Below, piece after piece: positions 17,426-26,209 of a stretch of 64,000 nucleotides of DNA. Where the stretch lies: contig NZ_WOFB01000006.1 of the NCBI RefSeq assembly GCF_009733865.1, positions 1 to 64,000 of the forward strand. Reading direction: 5' to 3'. The stretch is from Oceanobacillus salinisoli. GTDB taxonomy: Bacteria > Bacillota > Bacilli > Bacillales > Amphibacillaceae. Made by a program: the position numbers and the translations under genes. Numbering within the stretch: the stretch's first letter is position 1; the number at the start of each line of letters is the position of its first letter. The notes beneath the pieces are model-generated. The model saw nothing but the letters and a program-made list of their open reading frames with translations, did no database searches and had not been told where the DNA came from.

Positions 17426-18898
17426 ATGTCTGAAATAGATTGGAAACCACACAAATCATCAACAATGCCTTTACATCAGCAAATCTCTAACTATATGAAA
17501 AAGAAAATCATGAATGGTGAATGGACAATAGGTACGAAAATACCTCCGCAAAGAACCTTAGCGGAACTATTTGAAGTTAACAGGAGTACCATTGTATCAG
17601 CACTTGAAGAATTGGCTGCCGATGGTTTGATTGAATCAAAAGTTGGAAGAGGGACAAAAGTGGTTAACAATACTTGGAGCCTACTCGCTTCAACTCCTCC
17701 ACCTGATTGGGTTAGTTATGTACATTCTGGCATTCATGAACCGAACATAAAGCTCATCCAAGAAATTAATAAGGCAGAAGCAAATCCAAACATAATAAGG
17801 CTTGGAACTGGTGAACTTTCACCTGATTTATTACCAAATGAAAAGATGAAAGAAGTATTACAACTAAATATGACAGAGAATTTATCACTAGGATATGTTG
17901 AACCCAAGGGAGATCTTTCTTTACGTAAAACTGTCAGAGACTATATAAAAACAAAAGGGATTGAAGTATCTCCTTCTTCTATATTGATTGTTTCTGGAGG
18001 TCTTCAAGCATTGCAATTGATTTCAATTGGATTATTAAAGAGAGGTTCAACCATATTTCATGAGACACCTTCGTACCTTAATTCTATACATGTATTTCAG
18101 TCAGCGGGAATGAATTTATTCGGTATTCCTTTGGACAATGAGGGAATTCGATGTGATTCAATTGAACGTTTAAAACGACAGCATAATGGGGCATTACTTT
18201 ATACAATTCCTTCTTTTAACAACCCAACTGGTACAGTAATGTCTGATAGAAGACGGAATCAGTTATTGGAGATTTCCAATAAGGATTCTCTTCCTATTAT
18301 TGAGGATGATGTTTATGGTGAGCTGTGGTTGGATAGTCCCCCACCAAAGCCTTTGAAAGCAAGAGATAAGCAAGGCAATATTCTGTATATTGGAAGCATA
18401 TCCAAAACATTGAGTCCGGGGTTACGAATTGGCTGGCTTGTCGGACCTGAGCCTGTTATTGAGCGTTTATCCGATATAAAAATGCAAACCGATTATGGCT
18501 CAAGTTCCCTATCACAGTATGCTGTTAATAAATGGCTTAAAAGTGGAATATATGAGGATTATTTAACACAGATAAGGAAGAAACTGAAATTTAGAAGGGA
18601 CCTAACTATTCAAATTTTAACTAAATACTTTTCAGAATTAGCAACTTGGAGTATTCCAAGTGGAGGTTTTTATATTTGGCTTCGTATGCAAACAGGTATT
18701 TCAACTCGAAAATTATTTGATTTAGCCCTCCGAGAAGGGATTTTGCTCAATCCGGGAAGTATATATGATAAAAATGACCAAGAGCATTTACGCTTATCCT
18801 ATTCTTACGCTTCAATAGAAGAATTGGAGCATGGATTGATACGTCTTTCAGAACTTATTTCAGGGCTTTCCGACGACCAGCGCCCTGAGTTAGACTGA
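17426..18898 (+). CDS. MocR/PdxR-type regulator (GntR winged helix fused to aminotransferase domain)
   Basis: A 490-aa protein. Residues about 13-75 form a GntR-type winged helix-turn-helix (PLHQQISNYMKKKIMNGEW through DGLIESKVGRGT). From about residue 110 on it is a fold-type I aminotransferase domain with the PLP lysine in GSISKTLSPGLRIGW near residue 330 and the NNPTG and EDDVYGEL motifs. Such regulators use PLP as an effector sensor. It is divergent from the LysE exporter and probably controls it from the shared 118-base region, which holds a CCAATTGG palindrome (17363-17370) and a TATAAT at 17395. Confidence 0.88.
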   Translation: MSEIDWKPHKSSTMPLHQQISNYMKKKIMNGEWTIGTKIPPQRTLAELFEVNRSTIVSALEELAADGLIESKVGRGTKVVNNTWSLLASTPPPDWVSYVHSGIHEPNIKLIQEINKAEANPNIIRLGTGELSPDLLPNEKMKEVLQLNMTENLSLGYVEPKGDLSLRKTVRDYIKTKGIEVSPSSILIVSGGLQALQLISIGLLKRGSTIFHETPSYLNSIHVFQSAGMNLFGIPLDNEGIRCDSIERLKRQHNGALLYTIPSFNNPTGTVMSDRRRNQLLEISNKDSLPIIEDDVYGELWLDSPPPKPLKARDKQGNILYIGSISKTLSPGLRIGWLVGPEPVIERLSDIKMQTDYGSSSLSQYAVNKWLKSGIYEDYLTQIRKKLKFRRDLTIQILTKYFSELATWSIPSGGFYIWLRMQTGISTRKLFDLALREGILLNPGSIYDKNDQEHLRLSYSYASIEELEHGLIRLSELISGLSDDQRPELD

Positions 18899-19204
18899 TC
18901 ATGCATTAGGGGCCTGACACCTTATTAAAGTAACAACCGCAAAATACTGAAACGGTATTTCATATTCATAGCCAAGATAGAAAAGACTCCCTCTCTCTAT
19001 TTCATGATATAGCTTCTTCCCATTCAATGAATAAGTGGTTTTATCTAGGGGGAAAGAAGCCAGTTATATTTACATCGTCACGGCTTGGCAAATCTATGAC
19101 CCCTCCTTTGCTCTTTAAAAATAATCATATAACACTTGACGTTTCCTATCTTTTTAGTTAACCATGGATATGTTATTAATTTACAGGAAAAGAGGTAAAT
19201 CAAC
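18899..19204. other. Intergenic leader of the rocB-like gene
   Basis: No gene is seen. GGGGCCTGACACC at 18909 is a degraded scrap of the dispersed repeat. CTTGACG at 19135 could be a -35 box, but I find no convincing -10 at the right distance, and no sigma-54 type TTGGCACG-N4-TTGC as in known roc promoters. Confidence 0.3.
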
Positions 19205-20852
19205 ATGTTGCAGTGCCGTGAGGATGTACTGAATTACACGAAACAACTTGTTCATATTGAAAGTATCGTTAACACGGATGGGGAAAAAGTTATAGCCCAT
19301 TCGATTTATAATATGGTTTTATCTTTCCCATATTTTTCACAAAACCCTAGCTATATCACTTTGGAAAAGACCCTCCAAGATGATCAGGAACGCTATAATG
19401 TTCTCGCATTTGTTAAAGGAAAAAAGGGAAACAGCAATCGGACCGTTATTTTAATGGGGCATATCGACACGGTTGGAGTAGAAGATTTTAATCAATTAAA
19501 AGAGAAAGCTTTCTCTCCGGAAGACTTGATGGAGTCACTGAAAAATGAGGAACTGCCTACTTCTGCTAAAGAGCATTTATATTCTGGGGATTGGTTATTT
19601 GGCCGTGGGGTCCTTGATATGAAAAGTGGGGTAGCCAGTAATCTTTATCTCCTAAAATATTATTCCGAGCATCCCGAGGAATTAGAAGGAAATATTGTCT
19701 TTTTGGCGGAATGTGACGAAGAGGACAGTTCACACGGTATCCTTTCTGCTTTAAAAACATTGAACCACTGGAAAAAAGAACACGGATTTGAATATGCAGC
19801 AGCTGTAAATGCAGACTTTGTAGCGCCACGATTTGAAGGAGATGAAAATCGTTATATTTATAAGGGAACGGTTGGAAAGCTTTTACCATCCTTCTTCATT
19901 ACCGGCGCAGAAACACATGTAGGCTCTGCATTTGAAGGTTTGGATCCAAACTTTATAGCCGCCCACCTAACAACGCAAATTAATTATAATCCGGAACTAT
20001 GTAACGAAGCATATGGTGAGACGACTATTCCGCCTGTATCCCTAAAACAAACGGATTTAAAACCCACCTATACCGTTCAAACAGCACTATCTGCTTTTGT
20101 TTACTATAATTTCTTTATCCATTCATGGTCACCCAAGACTTGAAAAGCTAAAAGAACACGCATTTATCGCATTTAATAATGCCCTTCGTTCCTATGAAGA
20201 AAGATATAAACAATATTGCAAATCCACTGGGGCCCCTTTTGTACAGCACGATTGGAAGCCCAGAGTATTGACCTATGAAGAAATGGAACAATTATTAATC
20301 AAAGAGAATGGCAATACGTTCACAACCCACATGAACGAGTTTAAGGAGAAGCTGTTAACCAATACGGAATTGGATACGCGTATGTTTGCCGCACGAGTAG
20401 TGGAGGAAGCATGGAAATGGATGAAGGACAAGAGCCCGGCGATTATTCTGTTTTACTCGTCATTATATTCTCCCAGAATAGAATTATCGGGAAAAACCGA
20501 AGATGAATTAAACTTAATTCATGCTTTAGATAAAGCAGTGGAAGAAATACAGCCAAAATATCCATATCCGATTGTTACTCGTAACTTTTTCCTGTTTATT
20601 TCAGATATGAGTTTTGTTGCTCTTAGTGATGATGAAGGGGGCATTAACGCGGTTTCAAAAAATAACCCAGGCTGGGGAACAAAGCACTATGTAGAGTATC
20701 AGGACATTCGGGATTTAAATGTACCAGTTATTAACATCGGCCCTTATGGTGTGGATGGGCATAAGAAACTGGAAAGAATGGAAATGACATACTCACTGGA
20801 AATGGTACCTAATCTAACCAACCTTGTTATTTTAAACCTTTTAAATAATTAA
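19205..20852 (+). pseudogene. rocB: RocB-like arginine-utilisation hydrolase, frameshifted
   Basis: Two overlapping frames make one M20-family protein of about 550 aa, the length of RocB. The first (19205-20143) holds VILMGHIDTVG, FGRGVLDMKSG and AECDEEDSSHG, the metal-binding and catalytic motifs of M20/M28 peptidases. It ends early at HSWSPKT; the next frame resumes with LEKLKEHAFIAFNNAL and runs to 20852. One inserted base (or two lost) near 20120-20140 explains it. AAGAGGT precedes the ATG. In Bacillus subtilis rocB belongs to an arginine catabolic operon; here no other roc gene is adjacent. A sequencing error is a fair alternative to true inactivation. Confidence 0.8.
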
Positions 20853-20905
20853 GAAAAGCGCAAGCGCCCGTTTAGCGACATACGGACTGCGCCTGACTAA
20901 ACATA
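20852..20905. repeat. Short copy of the GAAAAGCGCAAGCGCC repeat
   Basis: AAGAAAAGCGCAAGCGCCC then GTTTAGCGACATACGGACTGCGCC repeats the opening of the 350-base element at 4361. It starts exactly at the stop codon of the rocB frame. A GGGTCAGTCCCC palindrome half follows at 20908. The rest of the gap to 21136 holds only the NhaC scrap. Confidence 0.6.
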
Positions 20906-21013
20906 AGGGTCAGTCCCCACTCTGCTAACTCGTTAGCATAATGAGGAACTGCCCCTTTAACAAGTATCTCGGTCCTGTTAAAGCCCTGGCAGAGTTGGCC
21001 GCACTGTCTGTCC

Positions 21014-21063
21014 TTATGACTCATCATACTTAGTCATTGTTAATCCAGTTATACCAAAATAGA
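21014..21063 (-). pseudogene. Last 15 codons of an NhaC-like antiporter
   Basis: Leftward translation gives YFGITGLTMTKYDES and a stop, matching the C-terminus YGITGLTMTKYEES of the complete NhaC gene at 57781. The rest of the gene is gone. This is either a fragment of a second NhaC gene or a duplicated scrap. Confidence 0.6.
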
Positions 21064-21136
21064 AGCATCATATCGTAAAGTTGAGTGGTTATTTGGGTTC
21101 CAACTATCCGACTACGAAACCTGTTCTATCGGTCAT

Positions 21137-22120
21137 TCAGTTTACTTTCTTCTCTTTTCCAGTTTGTGCTATTTTCATCGTTTCTTGTATATATGCAGCC
21201 GATTTATGTAACAGATCCATTTCTTGTTCATCTAATTCTATTTCCAACTGCTTTTCCACACCGTTTTTACCAATAATGCAAGGCATGCTTAAAGCGACAT
21301 CCCCATCATAACCATACTGACCGTTTAGTGTGGTACAAACTGGATAAACACTTTTTTCATCCAAAATAATAGCCTTTGCCAGCGTAATTGCTGCCTGGGC
21401 AATTGCTGCATTGGTCCAACCTTTACTAGTAATGACATCATAAGCGGTATTTACAACTTTTTGACCGAAAACTTCTCGATCAAGGGCTTCTTTCCCCTGG
21501 AAGTAAGTGTCCAATTCTCTTTCTCCGAATCCTTGAACGTTCAAGCGGCTAAAGACTGGGAATGCAGTCATTCCATGTTCCCCCATCATATAACCAGTAA
21601 CGCTTTTAGGATCGATATTGTAATTCGATGCTACCGCATGACGCAAACGGGCGGAGTCAAGCATCGTTCCTGTTCCAAATACCCGCCCTCTCGGATAACC
21701 GAATTCATTTTCTGCAATATATACCATGGTATCCAATGGGTTCGTAATTAAAAGGACAATCGCATCTTTCGTATAGGTTGTAATACCTGTCATGACTTCG
21801 CGAATGACTTCTGCGTTTTCTTCCGCAAGTAAAGCCCTGTCTGGTTTTGCATTTTTATCCGTGATAATCACACTTGGTCCAGCTGCAATGATAATGACAT
21901 CTGCACCTTTGACATCTTCATAATCTCCAGCATATACATTCACATTTGACATATAGGTGAGAGCTGTTGCGTGAGCCTGATCAAGTGCCTCCCCGAACGC
22001 CACATCTTTATCCTTATCAATCACAACGATTTCAGAAAAAAGGCCCATCTTCATTGCATCGGCAAGCACATAAGAACCAACATGCCCGACACCCACAATA
22101 GCAAGTTTATTATTCTTCAT
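21137..22120 (-). CDS. L-lactate / L-2-hydroxyisocaproate dehydrogenase family protein
   Basis: A 327-aa NAD-dependent 2-hydroxyacid dehydrogenase of the lactate/malate family. The N-terminus KLAIVGVGHVGSYVL is the Rossmann motif; ITNPLDTMVYIA holds the conserved Asn and Asp, GTMLDSARLRH the substrate-binding arginine, and GEHGMTAFPV the catalytic histidine. NPLD in place of NPVD and the divergence of the substrate loop fit L-2-hydroxyisocaproate dehydrogenase-like members better than fermentative Ldh. The start is set at 22120, with AAGGAGG six bases upstream; an ATG at 22123 is also possible. It is divergent from the 2-hydroxycarboxylate carrier, suggesting both handle the same hydroxy acid. 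Confidence 0.85.
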   Translation of the reverse strand: MKNNKLAIVGVGHVGSYVLADAMKMGLFSEIVVIDKDKDVAFGEALDQAHATALTYMSNVNVYAGDYEDVKGADVIIIAAGPSVIITDKNAKPDRALLAEENAEVIREVMTGITTYTKDAIVLLITNPLDTMVYIAENEFGYPRGRVFGTGTMLDSARLRHAVASNYNIDPKSVTGYMMGEHGMTAFPVFSRLNVQGFGERELDTYFQGKEALDREVFGQKVVNTAYDVITSKGWTNAAIAQAAITLAKAIILDEKSVYPVCTTLNGQYGYDGDVALSMPCIIGKNGVEKQLEIELDEQEMDLLHKSAAYIQETMKIAQTGKEKKVN

Positions 22121-22287
22121 CATTTTCCTCCTTCTTACGTCTATCACTTTGAAGTAGACTCATAAACTATTCCTTTTCTTTATTCTAACTGTTTTGAATG
22201 AAATGTCTATTTATGTTTAAGAAAAACAGAAGAAATTTAGAAAAAATCATCAAATTTTATCGATTTTTATCGAAAATAAGCTAAATA

Positions 22288-22316
22288 TTGTATAGACTTC
22301 TGAATCTTCCTATACT
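22288..22316 (+). promoter_or_regulatory. Probable sigma-A promoter of the 2-hydroxycarboxylate carrier
   Basis: TTGTAT (22288-22293) and TATACT (22311-22316) are separated by exactly 17 bases, 55 bases before the start codon. Just upstream, CGATTTTTATCG (22261-22272) is an inverted repeat that could be a regulator site for the divergent pair. Confidence 0.5.
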
Positions 22317-22370
22317 AAAATAATATTTTAATAGAGTTTAGATTAGAATAGTTTAGAAAAGAGGAAAACA

Positions 22371-23657
22371 ATGTCACAGGATGGAAAAGCACTAGATTTA
22401 CACAAACAAAAAATAACAATCTTTCACATTCCCATTGTTTGGTTTTTAGTAATATTGTTGATAACACTATTTGCCATGTACACTGGGAATCTACCTGCAG
22501 GAATGGTCGGAGCTATGCTTCTTATGATGGTTCTAGGTGAGTTTTTCGGATGGGTTGGGGATAAAACTCCCATTGTTAGAAGTTACCTAGGTGGCGGCGC
22601 CATTCTTTCTATTTTTGGAGCTGCTTTCATGGTACATATGAACATTATGCCTAAGGAAACAGCGGGAATGATAACGGATTTCATGCAATCAGGTGGTTTT
22701 TTAAATTTTTACATAGCAGGATTAATAACTGGTAGCATTCTTGGAATTGATTCAAAAATTTTGCTGAAAGTAGGCAGTCGATTTGCCGTACCTTTGCTCG
22801 CATCTGTAACCACTGCTATCTTATTCGGAGGGATTGCCGGCTTCATTTTTGGAAATGGCTTTATCCAAACCATCTTAGTTATTGTGCTCCCAATTATGGG
22901 TGGCGGTATGGGCATTGGTGGGGTACCGCTGTCTCAATTGTACTCGGATGTTCTAGGAAATGATCCAAGTTATTATATATCTCTTTTAGTTCCAGCTATT
23001 GCGTTAGGTAATTTATTTGCCATCGTGATCGCAAGTATATTAAATGCCATTGGTAAAAAGCATCCACATTTAACTGGGAATGGAGTCATGATGCCAGGAC
23101 TTCATTTTGAAAACAAAAAAACGACGTATAACATAAATCAAATGGGAGTTGGTTTAATTACTGGGCTTCTCATTTTAGTCATCAGTCAAATGTTAGGAGT
23201 ATTCATCCCTCTTCATCCGTTTGCAGTCATGATTATCTTATTATCCATTTTAAGGATATCCGGTATTCTTCCCCCAATGATCGTGGACGGAGCAAAGGCA
23301 TGGTACCAATTCGTCGTAGAAAATTGGACATTTGCACTATTAGTTGGAATTGGTATTACATTTACTGACCTTAATGTGATCATTCAGGCACTAACGCTCG
23401 AATACATTATCGTCGTCGCTACTGCCGTAATAGGCGCGACTCTAGGTGCTGGATTAATTGGAAAATTAGTCGGTTTTTATCCCATTGAAGCAGCGATTAC
23501 CACAGGTTTGGGTATGACGAACATGGGAGGTACGGGAGATGTATCTGTTTTAGCAGCAGCCAAAAGAATGGAGTTAATGCCATTTTGTCAGATTTCATCC
23601 ACATTGGGTGCAGCACTGATTTTATTTTTGGCTAGTATTTTTGTGAACTTACTTTAA
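22371..23657 (+). CDS. 2-hydroxycarboxylate transporter family carrier (citrate/malate/lactate)
   Basis: A 428-aa membrane protein of the 2-HCT family. The two inverted halves each have a glycine-rich re-entrant loop: GGGMGIGGVPLSQLY near residue 180 and GLGMTNMGGTGDVSVL near 380. Members (CitS, CitP, MleP, MaeN, CimH) carry citrate, malate or lactate with sodium or by exchange. The divergent 2-hydroxyacid dehydrogenase suggests malate, lactate or a related acid as substrate. GAGG precedes the ATG. About 11 membrane segments are visible and the protein is of full family length. Confidence 0.88.
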   Translation: MSQDGKALDLHKQKITIFHIPIVWFLVILLITLFAMYTGNLPAGMVGAMLLMMVLGEFFGWVGDKTPIVRSYLGGGAILSIFGAAFMVHMNIMPKETAGMITDFMQSGGFLNFYIAGLITGSILGIDSKILLKVGSRFAVPLLASVTTAILFGGIAGFIFGNGFIQTILVIVLPIMGGGMGIGGVPLSQLYSDVLGNDPSYYISLLVPAIALGNLFAIVIASILNAIGKKHPHLTGNGVMMPGLHFENKKTTYNINQMGVGLITGLLILVISQMLGVFIPLHPFAVMIILLSILRISGILPPMIVDGAKAWYQFVVENWTFALLVGIGITFTDLNVIIQALTLEYIIVVATAVIGATLGAGLIGKLVGFYPIEAAITTGLGMTNMGGTGDVSVLAAAKRMELMPFCQISSTLGAALILFLASIFVNLL

Positions 23658-23767
23658 AGGAAGACGGTATTTTTATTGCAGTATAACTGGTTGGTCGCAT
23701 TAGAACGAATAGAGAAAACTGGGAGCACCCCCAGTTTTTCCTCCTCTCTTCTCAGTTCATCAAAATT

Positions 23768-23836
23768 GGACGCAGGGATAGGAGAATTTTCCGCTATAAA
23801 CAGGTAATTACCGGACGCAGCACCTGTCCTCTGTCC
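23768..23836. repeat. Dispersed repeat with GGTAATTACC core, copy 1
   Basis: GGACGCAGGGATAGGAGAA, CTATAAACAGGTAATTACCGG and CACCTGTCCTCTGTCCC recur in diverged form at 56648-56719. ACAGGT and ACCTGT form an inverted repeat around the GGTAATTACC palindrome. Both copies lie just upstream of an MBL-fold gene start or its relic. Confidence 0.6.
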
Positions 23837-24003
23837 CTGTTGCATGGTTGTATACTTCTTTCGGTATAAAACTACTGAGAGGAGTATTTTTCTATAATTT
23901 GGTAATCTTGTCATAAGAAATGCTTAACATTGATGGCTATGGGGCCGTTCTCTACGTTTTACACACAATTATCAGACATTCTTCTATGAAAAAAATGGAC
24001 TTC

Positions 24004-24170
24004 TAAACACTTCCAGCAATGTTTGTCACCACAATCATTGGTGATATAATGAACAATACCAACAGTCTTAAAGGAGTACGAATACATTCAATCATTAGAC
24101 AAGCTTTCCAATCGACTCTTCTACCTGCCTCCATATCCAAAAACAGATTGTCTAATATTAGCTACTGTTG
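24004..24170 (+). pseudogene. Truncated copy of the MBL-fold gene leader and N-terminus
   Basis: This stretch is nearly identical to 56721-56888: promoter (TTGTCA, TATAAT), AAAGGAGTA and the first 20 or so codons ending at AATATTAGCT. The start ATG has become ATT (ACATTCAATC for ACATGCAAAC), and the copy stops abruptly at a joint with the phosphoesterase copy. It cannot make the protein. Confidence 0.8.
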
Positions 24171-24528
24171 GGTTACTGCCCAATTCACTTTATTTTCTTC
24201 CATCGGTTTAGCAATCGTATCTATGGCTTGTTTCACTTCATCTGCTGTATCTAAATCAGCATTTAACATATCTCCATTTATAATAACCAAATCTGGATTT
24301 TGTTCTTGAATGACCGTATTCATTAGTTCAATGGTACGCGGGTCTACTTCTTCATCATCTTGAATATCATTATATTGAACAATTCCATACTTCCCATCCT
24401 CATTAAATTGGCGGTTTTTTGTTTCCGTTTGTTTTACCTTGGACAGTAGAGCTGAAGACATTTGTCGTCATAAGAATAGCTGAGGTAAAAACAACTCCGA
24501 TTACGATAAAAATGGGATTTTAATTTCA
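24170..24528 (-). pseudogene. Truncated, frameshifted copy of the metallophosphoesterase gene
   Basis: The leftward frame from 24461 reads QFNEDGKYGIVQYNDIQDDE and continues through LVIINGDMLN to ENKVNWAVT, matching residues about 40-125 of the 15319 gene, then ends at the joint with the MBL copy. The signal-peptide part is out of frame, with one extra base near the 5' end and another before the QFNED segment. The upstream non-coding DNA to about 24660 also matches the 16423-16560 region, so promoter and gene start were duplicated together. Confidence 0.8.
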
Positions 24529-24847
24529 TTTCATTACCTCCTATTTATTTTATTTGCAGTCCATTTCATTATATAGAGAATATACTAATACTCTATAAAA
24601 TTAGTTTGTTTTTCCGATAAACTATTTCGGTTCGAATGTACTCGCAAATAATTAGAGGGGTTCTACTAATTTCAAAGGACGAAGGAGGCCGGTGCAGCAG
24701 TCCGCTCTAAGATAACGAACTCGTTTTTTTTTACTTTTTCTACAAATAATATTTTTATTAAGTATCCTCACCATCGGGATTGTTGTCCTTTTCAACATAC
24801 AAATATGATAAAATGAAAAAATAATAACTTCATAGAGGAGTATCAAA

Positions 24848-26200
24848 ATGACGTTGAAGAATAAAGAAAGATTTATCATACTAGCTGTATCCATAGGCGT
24901 TATTCTTAATCCATTAAATACAACGATGATTACTGTTGCCTTACCAGACATTCAAAAGGACTTTCAACTGAGCGCAGCAGAAATTTCTTGGTTAATTGCG
25001 TCTTATTTTATTATTAGTGCCATTTTCACACCGTTAATTGGAAAATTGAGTGATATTTATGGAAGGAGATTCATCTTTTTAATAGGGCTCGGACTCGTTG
25101 TCGTGTCCTCGATTTTAGCTCCATTGTCTCCAAATTTGATTATATTACTTGCCATGCGAGGAATTCAGGCCATTGGGACTTCGGCACTCTTTCCAGCTGG
25201 AGTTGGAATTATTCGTCATACCATCGAACATAACCAAAATCGAGTGATTGGGACATTAGCGGTTTTCGCAACAACATCTGCAGCATTTGGACCAACCATT
25301 GGTGGAATGCTTATTCCATTTGGTGGATGGCCGATTCTTTTTTATGTGAACTTGCCAATACTTGCAATAGGAATCATATTAACATTCATGTTTATCCCGA
25401 AAGATAAGACAAACAAGGATGCATCCTATAAGTTAGATGGGCTTGGAATTCTTTTATTTAGTTTATTTATTACGTGTTGGATGATCTTTTTACTAGGACT
25501 CGAGGAACGTGTGCAATTCGGAACATTGATTCTAGCCGTTGTACTAACCATTGTTTTCTACATGTATGAGAAAAGAAGAGATGATGCCTTTATCAATGTG
25601 AATTTTTTCCGGAAAAACTTGAATGTAGCACTTATCTTTGTACAGTATATTTTATCAACGGTCATCTTCTTTGCTTTACTTCTATCCTTTCCAACCTTTA
25701 TCCAAAGTACGTTAGGGGGAAGCTCTCAGATGGCAGGAATCGTCATGTTATCCCTTTCTATCTTTGCAATGATAATGACCCCAGTCGCCACGAGATGGAT
25801 GGAGCGTTCTGGGTTTCGCATTCCATTATTCGTCAGTGTGGTCATAGGATTCGTCGGTGTCATTTTGTTATTCACCATTGAGGAAAATTCCTCTCTATTC
25901 TGGGTAGGTGTCGTTCTGGCGGTTACAGGAATTAGTAATGGGATTCAAAATATTGGACTGCAAAACTTGTTATTTTCCTTCATTCGTGTAGAGGAAAGTG
26001 GAATTGCGTCTGGACTGTTGATGACTTCAAGATTTATAGGAAATATATTAGCTTCGAGTATTTATGGTGTCGCATTTGCAACAGGAATGAGCGTAGAAAA
26101 TCTAGATACGATGACGATGATATTAATCTTCGTTGCTATCGTATTAATCCCTGGTATGCTTTATGTTACGATGCCTAAGAAAGAGAAGTCAGAAGCATAG
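24848..26200 (+). CDS. MFS drug/solute exporter, DHA2-like
   Basis: A 450-aa carrier with 12 or more membrane segments. The start ILNPLNTTMITVALPDI is motif D1 typical of the DHA drug:proton antiporters; loop 2-3 has GKLSDIYGRRFIFLIG (motif A), and segment 5 has AAFGPTIGGMLI, a form of antiporter motif C. It most likely pumps a drug or other amphiphile out with protons. GAGGAG lies before the ATG. It stands alone and converges with the next gene. Confidence 0.85.
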   Translation: MTLKNKERFIILAVSIGVILNPLNTTMITVALPDIQKDFQLSAAEISWLIASYFIISAIFTPLIGKLSDIYGRRFIFLIGLGLVVVSSILAPLSPNLIILLAMRGIQAIGTSALFPAGVGIIRHTIEHNQNRVIGTLAVFATTSAAFGPTIGGMLIPFGGWPILFYVNLPILAIGIILTFMFIPKDKTNKDASYKLDGLGILLFSLFITCWMIFLLGLEERVQFGTLILAVVLTIVFYMYEKRRDDAFINVNFFRKNLNVALIFVQYILSTVIFFALLLSFPTFIQSTLGGSSQMAGIVMLSLSIFAMIMTPVATRWMERSGFRIPLFVSVVIGFVGVILLFTIEENSSLFWVGVVLAVTGISNGIQNIGLQNLLFSFIRVEESGIASGLLMTSRFIGNILASSIYGVAFATGMSVENLDTMTMILIFVAIVLIPGMLYVTMPKKEKSEA

Positions 26201-26209
26201 GGATTAAGC

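Noticed and set aside
19060-19110. Sigma-54 promoter for rocB
   Set aside because: CTTGGCAAATCTATG has a GG but lacks the GC at the required distance, so it does not fit the -24/-12 consensus.
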